A DNA stretch of 64,000 bases from Engraulis encrasicolus (Eukaryota; Chordata; Actinopteri; Clupeiformes; Engraulidae), in assembly GCF_034702125.1 (NCBI RefSeq), contig NC_085868.1:46980778-47044777 (forward strand), given 5' to 3'. The number at the start of each line of letters is the position of its first letter. Positions within the stretch are counted from its first letter, which is position 1. The translations under genes were made by a program, and so were the position numbers. The notes below the pieces were generated by a model. The model had not been told where the DNA came from, searched no databases, and saw only the letters and a list, made by a program, of their open reading frames with translations. Positions 23,503-36,218 of this stretch are shown in pieces.

Positions 23503-24252
23503 CCATTAAATTGCCCCCACAACACAGCCAATAGGCTTTGACAGTGCAGAGCTGTGACATGACATCACTGTGTGTCGCAGCTGCCAGCTATACTGCACGG
23601 CCCCATAATGGTGTTTTTAGGCAGACAATCATGAGAATACCCATTCTCCCACCAAACCACTGTTGGCAATCATATATGAAATGACCATAGTGCATAGAGC
23701 AGCCAAATATAGCTACTAACTGGGGCCTTCTGGGAAGTCTCATAACCAGACACTGTGCTGCACAAAGAGCTGCCTTTTCAGAAACATCCTGAAAGACTGG
23801 ACATTAAACACAGTGCCGGTTCCATGTTAACGGCAATGAGCTGTTCTTTTTGCTTTGTTTTGTTCTTTTTTCCTAAAAGACTGGTCATTAGATGCTGCTT
23901 GGATGGTATAACTCTGCCCTTGTCTTTCAGGGTGGCCTGAGAACAGAGATGTGTTGCAAGATGTTATCGGCTTACAACATTGTTGCAAATAGTTTTTGCA
24001 CCTGTCGAACACTCTGCTCCAACATCAGAGACATGCCTCCACACACCACACCACACACACCATTAGAGGTTGCTTTTCCAGCTCACAAGGTTAAGGCACA
24101 GCCATTTCACAGCTCTTAATTTAGGGCCACGCTTTCAAATCTTAACGCTTCACAAAGCATTTTCCCGCAAACAAAAACGCTCGTCTCAGATTGACAGCCT
24201 GACACTTCAAGGCGCCACCACAGCTGATGGAATGTCATACATGACATTTGAA
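23503..24252. other. Unassigned intronic sequence
   Basis: No coding pattern or paired repeat found. Confidence 0.5.
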
Positions 24253-25880
24253 TGAACAGCACAATATATCGAAAATGTATCAAAATCGCGATATCAAGAG
24301 TGGCGATATGCATATCGTGAAAATGACTTAATTATCGCTAACAAGTAAAACATTTCCATGCAGTCCAATCACTAGCTGATTATCAACAAATGCGCAAGAA
24401 GCCCGCCATGATCAAAGCCACGCCCCCCACACAGACCGACAAATTAGTGTCAAGAAAAATACTCTGATATATCTATAAATATCTTTTAAATAGCGTTATC
24501 GAGGTATTGCATGCTGTTATTAGGCTTGGGCGATGTCCCCCTAATTGGCAGCTGACGATGTTTACAGTGAGACGATGCGATGGACGATGACATCGTCGTC
24601 GTTTGGGGGGGGTAATATTATTTTTTATTACTTTTTTTTTTTTTTTTAATTATCATGTTTCGTTTTTTTTGCTTTTGCTAAGCTATTATTTTAATATATT
24701 TGCTTTAAGAGTAGGCCTAAGTCAAATATATTAACAGTTTTTAAATTCTTCCAAAAAAAAGTTTAAACCTCCTCCAGCTGCGCTACTGTCTGCAACAGAG
24801 ATGGTCGCTCCTCTGCTGTCTGTGAGAGCGACTCTCCCCGACCGACCCCTCCCCATCGCCCTTCTTGTCTCTCGTGTCACCATCAGCTGCTTCAAGCCCG
24901 CTCTTCCAAACTCCACCGCGTGGAAACTTATTTTCAGTAAATTTCGCGATGCAGCCTACTGCAGGCTGCTACTAGAGTGTGTTATTTAACGGCGTAGTTC
25001 TATTTCAAGACCAGCTGTGTCACGGCGTTTTTTGCATACCGGTAGGCCTACATAACTTTAGCCATGCAGGGAAGCCCAGAACGTTTGTCAAATGGAAGAG
25101 ATGAGAACCCACGTGTGCCTTTTCGAGGTTTTGCAATGGATTTTAGCCCGAGTTAGCAAATTACCCGACACGAATGTTTCTTAAGCACACGGCGAGACTT
25201 TTTAATTCATCAATGGAAACAATTGCGGTGAAGCCACAAAGACGCGGGCAGACATGGAATCGCTTGTGCTCCCTCTTGGCAGTGGGCTAATCAGAAGTGT
25301 AGCCTACAATCTTGTGTGGCTACTTCACAAGACATCTCCATCGCGGAGAGATTAAGTCGAATTTCCGTTAAACATGAAATGGTAAACTGTCGCAATTGCT
25401 GAACGATTTGTTGCTTTCACTTTAGGCTACTCCGGAGGGAGATGCCTCATGACTCTCCGTTGTAGAAACTTGGGTCACATAAATAAATGTAGGCAATCAG
25501 ACACTTACTTGAACTCATAGGCTATGCAGCAAACAATAGTAGGGCTTAGTTCACAAGTTGGTTTTTTTTCCATTTTTTTCGTAGCTATATAATTCACTCT
25601 GCTTGAGGCTTGTGTTGACAACCTCGGTCCGTTCAGTCCTGCTACCTGCGCAGTCCGCGGCTTCTAAGGATTTTACGGTAATGTTTCAGGTTATTGGAAA
25701 GCCAAGCACCGTAATGATGGCAATAGCAGCGGCTTCAAAAATACAAATTCCTTGGCATCACGATGTTGGCTGTCCATCGTGATGCCAGCTGTCCATCGCC
25801 AATGGACGATGACATCGTCTATCGGCACAACCCTAGCTGTTATCGAGTATTGAATTTTTTTCTGATATCGTGCAGCCTTA
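24253..25880. mobile_element. Outer hAT-like element hosting a second hAT
   Basis: CAGCACAATATATCG at the left and GATATCGTGCAGCCTTA at the right resemble the paired ends of GCTGCACGATAT-type hAT MITEs. The expected TSD is weak (CATTTGAA/CTTTCCAT), so the outer limits are approximate. Confidence 0.5.
24521..25835. mobile_element. hAT element, 1.3 kb, non-autonomous, nested
   Basis: Ends TAGGCTTGGGCGATG and ATCGGCACAACCCTA are imperfect TIRs; a perfect 8-bp TSD GCTGTTAT lies at 24513-24520 and 25836-25843. GACGATGACATCG palindromes sit just inside both ends. No transposase frame survives. Confidence 0.92.
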
Positions 25881-26049
25881 CTTTCCATTGCTTTTTGAAT
25901 ACACAGCAGATTGTTCAGCTTCTGCCTGCTGGGTAATAATTACGCTCACCAATTCCAGACAGCCCCCAAGAAGACAGCCACAACTTTCACAACGGTAAAC
26001 TGGTGTTAATGAGATGGGTGTTAATGGTGGTAAACAAATTTTATATATG

Positions 26050-26262
26050 ATAGTCATGGCTCAGTGGTTAGAGCGCTGGCCTTTAGATCAGAGGGTTGCA
26101 GGTTCAAATCCCACCCTTACCAGCACCTTCATCCATGACTGAAGTGCCCTTGAGCAAGGCACCTAACCCCACCTTGCTCCGGGGCCTGCAACCAATACTC
26201 TGAACTTAAATAAGCTTAAGTTGCTTTGCACATAAGCGTCTGCTAAGAGTAGTAATGTAATA
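26050..26262 (+). mobile_element. tRNA-derived SINE (GCAAGGCACCTAACCCC family)
   Basis: A box TGGCTCAGTGGTT, B box GGTTCAAATCCC, then CCTTGAGCAAGGCACCTAA, a body motif common in fish SINEs, and a tail GCGTCTGCTAAGAG with TAATGTAATAATG. The A and B boxes are intact, but the mature 3' half of a tRNA is missing, so it is not a tRNA gene. Confidence 0.85.
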
Positions 26263-26796
26263 ATGTTGTATTATCAATGATAACTTGGCAATACAGAAAG
26301 GTGATGGCAATGGGTAAGGCAACCACAACTCTAATAACGGTAAGTCATAAGGTTTTAAATAATAATAGCAACAAAGTTTGCAAGCTGTTGTCATTATCCG
26401 AGCAAAGGATTTTAAACTTGATTAATAGAATAGAGGCAAAGGGGATGACAATGCACACAACAACAACAAAATCTGTTGAAGGATACTTTACTAGTCTAGA
26501 TGTTTTTAAAATAATAATTGGGCAAAATACTCCATTTTCAATATTGTCTTGTGATTTATGAAAATGATACAGGTTGGAAACGTATTCCTCTACGATAGTT
26601 TGTCTTACTGTCCCCCAAGAAGCCCTGTGACTGTGATAAAATGAATCCTCATCCGAGGGCACTTTAAACATGGGCGAAAGGAGAGAAAAACTCAAAAGAG
26701 GCACTCTGGCATTCTCCCAATTCCCTCTCCCCTTCTTTCTCATGAAACACAATGCACTCCCCCCTCCCCTACTTACCCCCACTGTCTCTTTCTCTC

Positions 26797-27002
<206 letters not shown>

Positions 27003-27272
27003 CTCCATCCATCTTCTATTCTTGTTAAACTCACATCTGTCTGCTGTGCTCTTTTCTTGTCAGGACAGCCCAGCACTTCACGAGCTCCACTCCAAGAGCC
27101 GTGTGTGTTGTCCCAAAGTGTGGGAAATTCAACAAGGTTACGCTGGGACTCAGTGAAACTCCACAGAGCAGAGAGGCCTCTACAGTCAAAAGGGAAGCCG
27201 AGAGAGAGACTGGACTGGAAAAGAATACCTGACAGAGAGCTAAAGAGAAGCCACCACATCAAAGAGAAAGGG

Positions 27273-28033
<761 letters not shown>

Positions 28034-28262
28034 CAGTGTTGCCAGATAGGGCGGTTGCCCGACTAATTTGGCTGCTTGGGATAGCCGTCTGCGGGTAAAA
28101 TAATATTTATTTACTTTTTTTAACGGTGAACAAACAGGCACTGATTTTTCTGTCTATTTATGACCATAGAAATCAATACAATTTGAGTGGGATTTAGTGC
28201 TTCCAGGCGGTTTTTGAGCATTGCTTGAGGCTGGAACTGATCAGGCACATCTGGCAACCCTG
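28034..28262 (+). mobile_element. hAT-type MITE (GTTGCCA family)
   Basis: Ends CAGTGTTGCCAGATAGGGC and ATCTGGCAACCCTG; flanks AACTCAGG/TAGTCAGG agree at 6 of 8. Confidence 0.8.
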
Positions 28263-28603
28263 TAGTCAGGGGCCTCCACATGGGCTGTGGTGGGGCGGTT
28301 AAGGGGCACTTTGAAAACTGAGAAATCTGGCAGGCATTGGAACAATGTTTTGAAATGTATTTTTATGTGAAAAACATATGAAAAAATGATATGACATTTT
28401 ATTTACACAACACAAGCAGTAGTTTGGTTTAGACTGATTACTCAGTAACTGTTTTAGTAATTGTCATCCTTTTACTCAGGTCTCATTATTATACTAATGA
28501 ATTTATTTTACCCTGTAGTCAGGGGCCTCCACATGGGCTGTGGTGGGGCGGTTAAGGGGCACTTTGAAAACTGAGAAATCTGGCAGGCATTGGAACAATG
28601 TTT
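28257..28603 (+). repeat. Dispersed perfect direct repeat, ~94 bp
   Basis: 28257-28350 recurs at 28510-28603 with no difference that I can see, separated by about 160 bp of AT-rich DNA. The repeat begins in the last bases of the hAT MITE (ACCCTGTAGTCAGGGG). Confidence 0.9.
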
Positions 28604-28988
28604 TTTTATGGTATGTAGTGCATCCTATTTGAGAGGTTATGTATGTGTGACCTTGAAGAGTGACCTTGGGAGGGTGATTGTCCTTTGGAATCAATGTGAG
28701 AATACATTATCATGATAACATTGATAATAAAAAAACTAATCTGAAGAAAAAGTGCAGACAACACTGTACACTGACTACTGTACGTTTTTCCCTTTTTTAT
28801 TTAGTGGAGCGCTTTGAGAAATAAAAAAGAAAAAAAAGAGCAGTATTATTATTATTATATTCAGTGTGCTGAGTTTTCGTAACTTTCTGTATCAAGTCAT
28901 CCTGCCTTACACCTCCACCTGGACTACTGAAGGCTTGTGCTCAAGGACTTCCATGTACTATGATTGATAAAAACACCTTCAACTAGAG

Positions 28989-29295
28989 CAGGAGTGCTGT
29001 GTCGATGGCCATTTCCGGCCCTTGAAGCCGTCTTATTCAGACCCCGACATAGTTTTAATGTTATGCAGTTTCACATGAAATATGACATGCTTTGTAAAGA
29101 AATGTTAGAAATTACATATAATTAGGTTATATTTTTGGGGGACCTAGCGAAGGTGGGGTCTGTTGTAAAAATGGCCGGCTTTAATATAGGTCTAAAGTGC
29201 AAGGGAAAATCCTGCTTTGTGTTCATAGTACGGCCCTTGGAGGACTTTATCAAATTTGATGTGGCCCCTCGAATGAAAAAGGTTTCCCACCCCTG
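28989..29295. mobile_element. hAT MITE (GGCCCTTGG type)
   Basis: Ends CAGGAGTGCTGTG and TTTCCCACCCCTG with a perfect 8-bp TSD AACTAGAG (28981-28988, 29296-29303). Confidence 0.9.
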
Positions 29296-29303
29296 AACTA
29301 GAG

Positions 29304-30128
29304 GTAAAGGTGAGGCAGCACAAAAGCACGACATCATGATCATCTTGATGTTAAAAAAAACATACTGTACATACACTGACATTCACAAAGTAACAGAGTA
29401 GACTCCATAAGCAGCACACCAAAAGCAAAACACAGGCAACGGCACAAGAATGCAAAACCAGTTAAGACACACTGCAATTTTGCCAGCAGAGGGGAAGTCA
29501 ACCCGAGCAGCATAGGCCCAATATAGAAGGCTTTTACTGGAACCTCTGACCAACCAAACGAACAGCACACAACAATCCCATTCTCCTTCTCATTTTTCTA
29601 TAACTGGGCTCTTTTGTTGGTCGAATTGAAAATCAAAAAAGGAAATCTGATGTTTTATCTAGACTCAAACAAGCCAACATTATTTCAAGTCTATGCAAAT
29701 TAGTCTCGTGCTGGCCTGGGCTGAATTACCATGTCTGCCCGCCACCTATGCTATCGTTGGTGCGCTGGCATTTTGTGTGCGTCATCGGAATACCATAATA
29801 GCCCTGCATTCACTGCCACTACATTTCTGCGAGCACTTGCACAATTGCAGGGTTAACCATGTTTGTGGGCGGGGGGAAATTACAGTACCACCGCGCACGT
29901 TTGTCTCTTTTGTGTTTTTGTTCTTACAGCAGAAAGGGGGGGGAAGGAAGGGGGGGTGCGAAATTGTAGAGACAAATCTGCCAAGTCACAAGTTTAGACT
30001 CCCATCAGAGTAGCTGGTGATACACAGGGGGGTAAAAACATTATCTCCTTTTGTCTAGAGGGTAACCTTAGCAACCAAGACAATGATTTACTGTAACCAT
30101 GGCAATCCTGGTAGCAGGGAGTTGTTGC
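29304..30128. other. Unassigned intronic sequence
   Basis: No recognisable element; a G-rich run lies near 29935-29957. Confidence 0.5.
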
Positions 30129-30300
30129 TTCTGTCCAGGGCCACTGACAGCTTTGGCTGGGCCCAGGAAAAAGTCGTCTGAAAGGGCCCCCCAACCAAAT
30201 ACATACAATGGAATGAGGAACCAATTATGTGCCCCCTCTCTCTCCCTGGGCCCGGGACAACTGTCCCCTTTGTCCCCCCTGTAGGCACCACGGCTGCTGT
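30129..30300 (+). repeat. GGGCCC-rich interspersed repeat
   Basis: Reverse-complement match to 1740-1905. See that entry. Confidence 0.6.
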
Positions 30301-31094
30301 CCTTACCCATGCTGCTATCCTCTTCAAATGTCGCCTCTGTCAGACAGGGCTGACTAAGCCTGTTTTTGGCTGCGGGGTATAGCAAAACTCTTATCCACCA
30401 CCAACTTGTCTACTGTATAGTGCTGAAAAGCATGCACTACTGTCTGTAGGAAAATAAATAGTGTAACAAATGCTTCGCCAGAGTGGCTGGTTCAAATTTA
30501 CGTGGGCAAACAGTCAAAGGACAGACAGGTTGCAAAGTTTCCACTTTTGCAACACACATTACGGGGAAAAAACAGACAAAAAACACAGAGACACAGTGTG
30601 CACTACTAGAACCTGTCATTTGGGATGAGGGAAAATAGCTGCAACATTTTCACTAGTGAGTTTTATGAGAGAGCGGGGCCTCAATATGAAACCAAGGCCT
30701 GTGCGCTCCCTAAATGTGCTCTGAATAAACATATCCATTGCATGTCATGATCACAGAAATATGGTGGAGGTGTTTAGAGTTGTCATACCATTGGCAATTG
30801 TTTACAAACAGGCTTCAATATCGGATTATCCAAAAACGTGGATCAAATAAAACACATGTGTTTTACAGTGTTTATGAACGATATTTTTTTCTAGCCAGAG
30901 GGCACAAATTAGATTAGGACCAAAAAACAAACCTCTGGTAAAATGGCATAATTCAAGAGGCATGGAGGAGAAATACATACAGTAGTTTGTTTAACTTCCG
31001 CAGAAAACCCCTAAGAAGGTAAAACTGAATGGATGGCAGCTGCTTCATCTTCATCGGTGGTCTTACTAAGCGGAGTCTGACCAAGATAAGCTAA
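30301..31094. other. Unassigned intronic sequence
   Basis: Nothing recognised. Confidence 0.5.
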
Positions 31095-31101
31095 GCCAGA
31101 C

Positions 31102-31324
31102 CAGAGATTCTTTAAGTATATAGAGATATGCCAACATAATAGGTTTCTATGGGCACCTAACATGACCAGGTTCCGGTCTGCCTAAAGGGGCGTGTCATAA
31201 TGCTCCTAGCATTGAATAGAACATTCCTCAGGTCTGCCTAGGTCTGCCTAAAGGGGGATTTCCCCCCAATAATAGAACCAGGAAACAATGGGCCAATGGA
31301 ACCTCTCTCTCTCTACTCTCTCTG
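31102..31324 (+). mobile_element. CAGAGA...TCTCTG element with 7-bp TSD, copy 2
   Basis: 223 bp with perfect 7-bp flanks GCCAGAC (31095-31101, 31325-31331). Body as in copies 1 and 3. Confidence 0.85.
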
Positions 31325-31630
31325 GCCAGACGTTCCCAAACTTAACCATTACAAGGCGGAATATTCCAGCCAGTGATCCTGATTAGCTCATTCGTTCAGC
31401 AATATTTCTGTCCTCAGATGGTTGCTTGTTGTGTGTAGTTTGGTGAAAAACAGCCATTAGTCAGGTTCTCTTACCATTCTGGTGACAGCAAATTTATAAT
31501 GCTGTGTCTTAACGGGATTGATGAATGATTACCATTGCCATTGTCATGTGGTAAATCTGTGATATTAAATACCCAGGAAAAAATATCCCTCAGTTAATTT
31601 CACAAGGTGGTCAGCTGAAAACTGGAAGGG

Positions 31631-31640
31631 GAGTGTGTGT

Positions 31641-31671
<31 letters not shown>

Positions 31672-31673
31672 GT
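31631..31673. repeat. (TG)n followed by poly-G
   Basis: A short TG repeat runs into about 18 G residues. Confidence 0.9.
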
Positions 31674-31675
31674 GA

Positions 31676-32056
31676 GAGACACGACACCAAGATGGTCATC
31701 CTCTGAGCATCTTAAACCGCAGTCTGACTTAAATTAAGACTTGGGGTTAGAATGCCATCCTGAGTCATATATCATGCCACAGTTGCCCTTTTGTGACTGA
31801 AAAAAACATTACAGGAGTAAATAGTTAGAGCCATAGCTGGATTGGCCACAGGGCACACAGGGCATTTTCCCAGTGGACTGTTAATGATTTTGGCCTAGTC
31901 TGGTTCTCCTCTCAGTGTAGTGGCATCAGTCCTCATGCCGCTAAAGCTGACCTCTCTGAGCCAGATATAAATATTAATTTTGGCTGTTGCGGTCAAAATA
32001 GCCAGAAATAGGGCTTCATTGTCTCTCTCAATGCCTGGCGGACCGGTCTGTTGAAT
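31676..32056. other. Unassigned intronic sequence
   Basis: Nothing recognised. Confidence 0.5.
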
Positions 32057-32075
32057 GAAAATGCCCAGCTTTTTC

Positions 32076-32260
32076 TTTTTTTTTTAAGATTTTTTTTTTG
32101 GTCTTTTTCAACTTTATTTCACAGGACAGTGTGAGAGGTGGACAGGAAGCGACATGGGAGAGAGACTGGGAGGGGTCGGCAAAGGACCCGGTGGGCCGGG
32201 AATTGAACCTGGGTCAGCCGCATGGCAGACGAGTGCCCTGCTGGTTGGCCACGGCAGGGC
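32076..32260 (-). mobile_element. tRNA-derived SINE (CCCTACCGTGG family)
   Basis: Minus-strand copy of the 16549 SINE: CCCTGCCGTGGCCAACC head, degraded B box, GGTCTTTTTCAACTTTATT at the tail when read on the plus strand. The flanks AAAATGCCCAGCTTTTTC and AAAATGCCGGCTTTTTC are a near-perfect TSD. Confidence 0.88.
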
Positions 32261-32279
32261 CGAAAATGCCGGCTTTTTC

Positions 32280-32900
32280 ACCCCAGTCCAGCCCTGTTTA
32301 GCGCCTGTATTGCGCCGGGTCCACACCCCTGCCCTCACTGGCTCATGGCAAACACTGAGCTGCTTTGAGTGATGAAGTTGACCTTTTCCCAAATTCAGTC
32401 CTCTCAAGGTTGTAAAATAAGTACATGTTTACATGTTTTTAAAAACGTGGAAAAAAAGTTTGCCATGATGACAATACGACAGTCTGTGAAAATTCCCCAG
32501 CGTAGACAGAGAAGGATGAATCATCTACAGTCCATGATGCTGACTTACTTATTTATTTATTTGCCTGAAATAGGATCTCCTGTTAAGCTCCTGAATAGTA
32601 TTTAACTGTGGCAAGCTTGAACCTTTCAGCCTCCTTCTCTCCTCTCCAGCCAATTTCACGACTCCCCTGCGCCACCCCCACCCCCAACCCAATCCCTGTC
32701 TCCACTACTCCAGACTACATCAGCCTATCTGCTCACTCCATGAATCCTGAGTCTAATTGTGTGAATGTCAGGGCAACACTCCAGGCCTCCGAGAGCCACT
32801 TGGCCCACCACCAGACCAGACCTCCTCCTGGGAGCCCTGAAGGGAATGGGGAGGTGGGGGGGTTAGGTTGAGGGGGTTGGCACTCCACACAACGACTAAA
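32280..32900. other. Unassigned intronic sequence
   Basis: No family recognised; C-rich stretch near 32660-32700. Confidence 0.5.
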
Positions 32901-32901
32901 C

Positions 32902-33112
32902 TAGTGTTTCTCAACGGTGGCAGTAGGCCTACAGTTTCCCAGGGGGGCGTTGGGGAGCCCTGGGGGGGCGTTGCGAAGGATACAGCTGAGAGGGGGCGGT
33001 GCTTATTTGCCATTGGGGGGCAATAGTCCATTTAATTTTTTAATATTAAGGGAGGCATTGTCAGTCTTATGATGTCAATGGGCAGTTGCAAAAAAAAGGT
33101 TGAGAACCACTG
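32902..33112. mobile_element. hAT MITE (TTCTCAAC ends)
   Basis: TAGTGTTTCTCAAC at the left and GGTTGAGAACCACTG at the right are clear inverted ends. The 8-bp TSD has decayed. Confidence 0.75.
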
Positions 33113-33222
33113 GAAGTGAAGAAGAACGACAAAAATCCTCTTCTCCTCCCCACTTCTTGCCCTAAACTCCATCCGGCACCATAACAATACCCCAACCAGG
33201 CCCTACCGTGGCTCTAACGGTA

Positions 33223-33502
33223 GGGACACATACACGCGAATTTGCGGACTTTGCAATTCATTCCTATGAGAGAGGCGAAGGCAAGCGGTGGCAAGCGAAA
33301 GCAAGCGAACAGGGGCGAAGCGAAGCAAAATTATTAAAGAAAGTTTAATGTTATGCAAATGAGGAGCGAATTCGCCTGCCGCGGCTCAATCAAATCAACA
33401 ACATAACTGTTCCATTCCATTTGATTCGCCGCGATGACCTGATGACGGTTGGATTTCGCCTCTCTTGGCTTCGCTTGCTTCGCCTCCTACTGTATGTGTC
33501 CC
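33223..33502. mobile_element. DNA transposon with GGGACACATACA ends
   Basis: Perfect 12-bp TIR GGGACACATACA with TA on both sides. The inversion extends outward to ACGGTA/TACCGT, so TSD and TIR cannot be separated with certainty. A SINE head (CCCTACCGTGGCTCTAACGG) lies directly to the left. The body has repeated GCGAAT and GGCGAAG motifs. Confidence 0.7.
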
Positions 33503-33510
33503 TACCGTAA

Positions 33511-34131
33511 AGGGTGGTTTATGCCTCGAGATCAGCGTCACTGCATCATGATGCAGTGAGCCGCGCAGTTAACGTAGTGAAGCCCCCCCCATCACGCAGG
33601 TACTCTGGGGCACCTCCCCAAAATTGTGTCTCGACGCAGGGAGCGACGGCGTGAAAGGGCGAAAATAGGTCTCTGATTGGTCCTCTCGACCAGCCTGCTC
33701 TGTCCTCAAGTCGAGAACAAGCGCTACTTCCTTGTTCTAACCTTCGTCGGTCTACGGACTGTGAGCTCTTCATTAAATAAGTTGCCCGTGCTTTGTTGTT
33801 TGATTTATTTACACGAACCAAAGACAACACATGCGCTTGCAAGTTACGACGCTGAAGTTATTTGGACAGTTGAACAGTGGTTCCGAGGTCGAGGAAACAT
33901 TCCGCTTCGTCCTCGACAAATGAGCCACTTCTTTGTTCCAAACTACTACTGTGGCTGCCAGTGCGATCAAACATGCACGTGATATAAAGATTTAATGTTT
34001 CATTTTCATTTTCGTCGAGTCTGTGATGCTAAAAAACAACCGACACGTCTAGTTTACTCTTTGTATTGAAGGCAGTTTTAGCGTGAATGACATCGCGCAG
34101 ACCGTGCTTCAAAACAGGGCATAAACAAGAA
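33511..34131. mobile_element. Possible Harbinger-like non-autonomous element
   Basis: GGGTGGTTTATGCC at the left and GGGCATAAACAAG at the right can pair as imperfect TIRs. There are CG-rich subterminal parts. The frame 33677-33982 has no transposase motif. Boundaries are tentative. Confidence 0.45.
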
Positions 34132-34184
34132 TTAACTGCATCATGGCTGCGACAAGCTCACTCTGTGGCACAAGTAGGAAGCAT

Positions 34185-34345
34185 AACCCGCCCTTAACAG
34201 TGGGGCACTGCTACGCCGGCCACCAGAGTTCAACACCGGCCCAGGTCATTTGCAGATCCTTCCCCGTCTCTCCCTCCCCAGACATTTCCTGTCCTATTTC
34301 AATTGGCCTGTCAATTAAAGCCATAAAAACAGTACCCCAACCCCT
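34185..34345 (+). mobile_element. tRNA-derived SINE, 5'-truncated and degraded
   Basis: Resembles the CCCTACCGTGG SINE from GGGGCACTGCTACGCCGGC through a decayed B box to AATTAAAGCCATAAAAA. Confidence 0.7.
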
Positions 34346-34766
34346 TCATGAAATGCCATGATGCCCACCTGAGCAATACTATTTCACTATATGGGGACTT
34401 CCCCTGACAAAATAAGAAGACTAAAAGGAACATATAATATAGAAGTAGTCGTAGATTTGAAAAAAAAAAAAACTAAGATGAAACAAAAACATTCTCTACA
34501 ACTGCAATCCATAGTGAAACAAAGTAACTCCAAACACAACCGCCAACCCCCCACCCCCCTCAGTGAATGGCCCCCGAATGACACGAACACTAAACACTGA
34601 CTGAAAAAAGAAACAGAGCAATGACAAAATCCTCTCCTCCCTGCCCATCTCTTGCCCTAAGCTTCTCCCCAACAGCAACCCCCCCGCCCCCCTCGTCATT
34701 GAGCCACTCCTTGCCCCCCTGATGTTCTCTGTTGGCTGCTCTGCTCTAGCACAGCATAGCTGTGGC
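34346..34766. other. Unassigned intronic sequence
   Basis: Nothing recognised. Confidence 0.5.
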
Positions 34767-35072
34767 CAGGGCTCTAAATTAACACCAGCCAATCGTCTAA
34801 CGTGCGGTTTTCTGGTAGTCCTACAGCTCGACAAAGGGCAACTCAGTCGCCACTTATTGCTTTCCGAATAGGCACGACACAGCTCAATCGCAAAGCAAAA
34901 AGTGGCGGCCGAGCTGTACTGTGTCGAGCTGTAGGCTCACCAGACAACCGCCAGCGGGGAAGAGGCATTAGTAGCCACTTTGACTGACAGTGAGTGTGTG
35001 TTTGGCTAGTAAGAGTAACATCTACTACTAGTCATCTTGGCTGGAGGAGAAAAAAGTGAATTTACGGCCCTG
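34767..35072. mobile_element. hAT MITE (CAGGGCTCTAAATTAAC ends)
   Basis: Ends CAGGGCTCTAAATTAAC and GTGAATTTACGGCCCTG. Flanks GCTGTGGC/GCTGTTGT match at 6 of 8. An internal imperfect inverted repeat lies around TACAGCTCGACA. Confidence 0.75.
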
Positions 35073-35649
35073 GCTGTTGTAGCCATGCTCTCATTGCGGT
35101 TCTTTCTTGTGACTCAGACTGCAACGCGTCCTAATTAAACAGAGGGGTCCAGACAGAAGAAGAAGAAGTAGGGGAACCTGCTAGCTTCGCCTCTATTCTT
35201 TAACCACTTACCAAGCCTCATGAAAGGAATTCCTTTGCTAGGGGAAAAAATCATAATGGAAGTCACACACAAAGTTATGCTGCTTGAGTTGGGGGGGGGT
35301 CTGGGCTGGGGGGTGAGTGAGAGGCTGAGCATCCATCCAAACCACACACAGCGAAATCGATTGCCTTGCCAAACATCCGAACAAAGATTTATACAAGATC
35401 AAGGGATAGCTGGAAAGTAAATACAAGAATGACTCAAGGAAAACCACGCGGAAGGGAAGGCGAAGGCGGGGGTGAAACTAACCCACACGCTATTCTGGTG
35501 GCAGGACAGGAGTGATTTATGTACCCGCATACTCTACTCCAAACGTAGCGGAAATGTGCATGACAAAGACCAGGGTGAAGTAGCCCCCCTTCCGCGCCGC
35601 GCACCAACAGTACATTTACGTACCTCGTAGAAACAATGGCTCTATACAA
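35073..35649. other. Unassigned intronic sequence
   Basis: Short AGAAGAAG run near 35155; otherwise nothing recognised. Confidence 0.5.
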
Positions 35650-36142
35650 CAGTGATTCTTAACCTGGGGTGCGGGCACCCCCTGGGGGTGCGCCAGACAT
35701 CGCAGGGGGTGCACAGAAATTTGTTTATGTTGAGGTGGTGTGACCAAAATTCTACTTGGGAACATAATAATTAGACCAAATCAAAACCATTTAAACCCAT
35801 TTAAAGTAAAATTGAACCCCTATTTTAAGGCATTGATTAATGTCTCAATCAAGAATCATTGTCTGTAGTGTGCATATACATGTAGATGTTTGGTTAGGGG
35901 CAGAGATATTCTATAGAGATATGCCAACATAATAGGTTTCTATGGGCACCTAACGCGACCAGGTTCCGGTCTGCCTAAAGGGGCGTGTCATAATGCTCCT
36001 ACAATGAATAGAACAGTCCTTAGGTCTGCCTAGGTCTGCCTAAGGGGGGCCATAATAGAACCAGGAAACAATGGGCCAATGGAACCTCTCTCTCTACTCT
36101 CTCTGTTAGGGGTGTTTAAGAAAAAAAGGTTAAGAACCACTG
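35650..36142. mobile_element. hAT MITE (TTCTTAACC ends) with a nested element
   Basis: CAGTGATTCTTAACCTGGGG and AAAGGTTAAGAACCACTG form the TIR; flanks CTATACAA/CTTTACAG match at 6 of 8. Without the 35901-36105 insert and one TSD it is about 280 bp. Confidence 0.85.
35901..36105 (+). mobile_element. CAGAGA...TCTCTG element with 7-bp TSD, copy 3 (nested)
   Basis: 205 bp with perfect 7-bp flanks TTAGGGG (35894-35900, 36106-36112), inserted in the hAT MITE 35650-36142, so the boundaries are well supported. Confidence 0.87.
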
Positions 36143-36218
36143 CTTTACAGCAGTCCATTTTGGAGTGACGTTCCAGAGAAGAAGCACTAGCACTTTATTT
36201 TTTTTCAAGGAGGGGGAC

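Noticed and set aside
26050..26130. Candidate tRNA gene
   Set aside because: A and B boxes are present but the 3' half does not fold as a tRNA and the sequence runs into a SINE body; same for 16549, 38945, 46119, 51117 and 57934.
33205..34345. One SINE split by two nested transposons
   Set aside because: The 34185 segment repeats sequence already expected in the 33205 head (GGGGCACTG region), so two separate SINE fragments are more likely.
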